Origin: Anaerolineales bacterium
Lineage (GTDB): Bacteria; Chloroflexota; Anaerolineae; Anaerolineales; Villigracilaceae
NCBI GenBank assembly: GCA_016789485.1
Contig: JAEURE010000127.1
Coordinates: 1-7,474 of the forward strand
DNA: 7,474 bases
Reading direction: 5' to 3'
Part shown: one piece after another, positions 7,037 through 7,474 of the stretch
Numbering within the stretch: position 1 is the first letter of the stretch
Layout: each line of letters opens with the position of its first letter
The notes under the pieces: generated by a model
The model's input: the letters and a program-made list of their open reading frames with translations, nothing else
Told to the model about the DNA's origin: nothing
Databases searched by the model: none
Made by a program: the position numbers and the translations under genes

Positions 7037-7209
7037 GCGGCAGGTAACGGGTAATTATGAAGCGAAGACGGCGTGGGGAGCTGCATCTCTGCAGGCGGGA
7101 CGTCTCTGTTAATCACTTCACGAGGGTTGGGTAAATATCCCCAAAGCAAAAGGGATACGGAAACCGCCAAAATAATAATCGCAAAAAATAATCGCAAACG
7201 TCTGTTCAC
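7033..7209 (-). CDS. Hypothetical 58-residue single-pass membrane protein
   Basis: This small protein has a basic N-terminus (NRRLR), one hydrophobic segment at about residues 8-25 (FFAIIILAVSVSLLLWGY) and a Pro-rich tail of about 30 residues ending HNYPLPAA. The positive charges before the segment predict an N-in topology with the tail outside the membrane. I chose the GTG at 7207-7209 because it overlaps the TGA of the upstream gene by 4 bases; the in-frame GTG at 7239 would add ten residues (VYGCGRSRA-like) and a 34-bp overlap. The stop in turn overlaps the next gene's GTG by 4 bases. Two such junctions in a row are strong support for a real gene despite its size. No family is recognised. 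It may be an accessory subunit of the two neighbours. Confidence 0.68.
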   Translation of the reverse strand: MNRRLRLFFAIIILAVSVSLLLWGYLPNPREVINRDVPPAEMQLPTPSSLHNYPLPAA

Positions 7210-7474
7210 TGCTCTACTTCTTCCACATCCATATACCACTTGACCCGCGTGCCGACGCGGTCTCGCAATTGCCAGGCTACAGGCTTTTGTGTCTTCTCAA
7301 AAGAATCATTGATCTCGCGAATGCGGCTTATCACGAGATCGCATTCATCTTGCGCAAGAGCCAGTTCGCCTTTGCCGATCATATCGACAATACGCTGCAA
7401 ATTGATCGTGGTAGTTTTGTATAACCCCCAGTCTTTTCCAAAGAGCTGATTGATGATCTGAAGATTGATCTTTT
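7206..7474 (-). CDS. C-terminal end of an unknown soluble protein (5' end outside window)
   Basis: The frame is open from the window edge at 7474 down to a TGA at 7206-7208, giving 88 residues with no N-terminus in view. The in-frame TTG at 7400 is unlikely to be the true start, since coding-like sequence continues upstream (KINLQIINQLFGKDWGLY). The sequence is rich in charged residues and lacks membrane segments. Stretches such as LQRIVDMIGKGELALAQDE and LVISRIREINDSFEKTQ look helical, and it ends DVEEVEQ. I do not recognise a domain. It is the most upstream visible member of a coupled three-gene set: its stop overlaps the GTG of the small membrane protein by 4 bases. It is probably cytoplasmic and may belong to the same complex or pathway as the two membrane-attached products. 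Confidence 0.65.
   Translation of the reverse strand, partial: KINLQIINQLFGKDWGLYKTTTINLQRIVDMIGKGELALAQDECDLVISRIREINDSFEKTQKPVAWQLRDRVGTRVKWYMDVEEVEQ

Noticed and set aside
7210..7239. Longer version of the small membrane protein starting at the GTG at 7239
   Set aside because: It would overlap the upstream gene by 34 bp, while the GTG at 7209 gives the same 4-base GTGA overlap as the next junction and puts basic residues directly before the membrane segment.

Overview
The window carries the membrane-arm genes of a respiratory complex I (NADH:quinone oxidoreductase, Nuo/NDH-1). All convincing genes lie on the minus strand, so transcription runs from high to low coordinates. The composition is moderately GC, the spacing is tight, GTG starts are used next to the operon, and one exported protein has a Pro/Glu/Thr-rich linker. 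Together with the style of the Nuo proteins this suggests a Chloroflexota (Anaerolineae-like) bacterium. That placement is an inference and has not been tested against any database.

Layout in transcription order (right to left). (1) 7474-6218: three tightly coupled genes of unknown function. They are the C-terminal end of a soluble, probably helical protein that runs off the window, a 58-residue single-pass membrane protein, and a 272-residue envelope protein with an N-terminal export signal, a low-complexity linker, a beta-rich outer domain and a C-terminal membrane anchor. Each junction is a 4-base GTGA start/stop overlap. (2) 6217-6090: a 128-bp gap with a candidate extended -10 promoter for nuoA. 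(3) 6089-5736: nuoA. (4) 5735-5618: a 118-bp gap holding a clear intrinsic terminator just after nuoA, then the nuoH leader. (5) 5617-1: nuoH, nuoJ, nuoK, nuoL and nuoM, with gaps of 6-15 bp; nuoM is cut by the window edge and nuoN may lie beyond it.

NuoH and NuoA (with NuoJ and NuoK) form the quinone-side base of the membrane arm, and NuoL and NuoM are antiporter-like proton-pumping subunits. The charged residues known to be needed for proton transfer are present in NuoK, NuoL and NuoM, so the arm looks functional. What stands out is what is missing: nuoB, C, D, E, F, G and I are absent from between nuoA and nuoH and between nuoH and nuoJ, and a terminator sits at the nuoA/nuoH junction. The peripheral arm must be encoded elsewhere, or this arm works with a different electron-input module. 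NuoL also has a histidine-rich insertion between its third and fourth membrane segments. No RNA genes, mobile elements, CRISPR arrays or long repeats were seen, and no gap between genes exceeds 130 bp.
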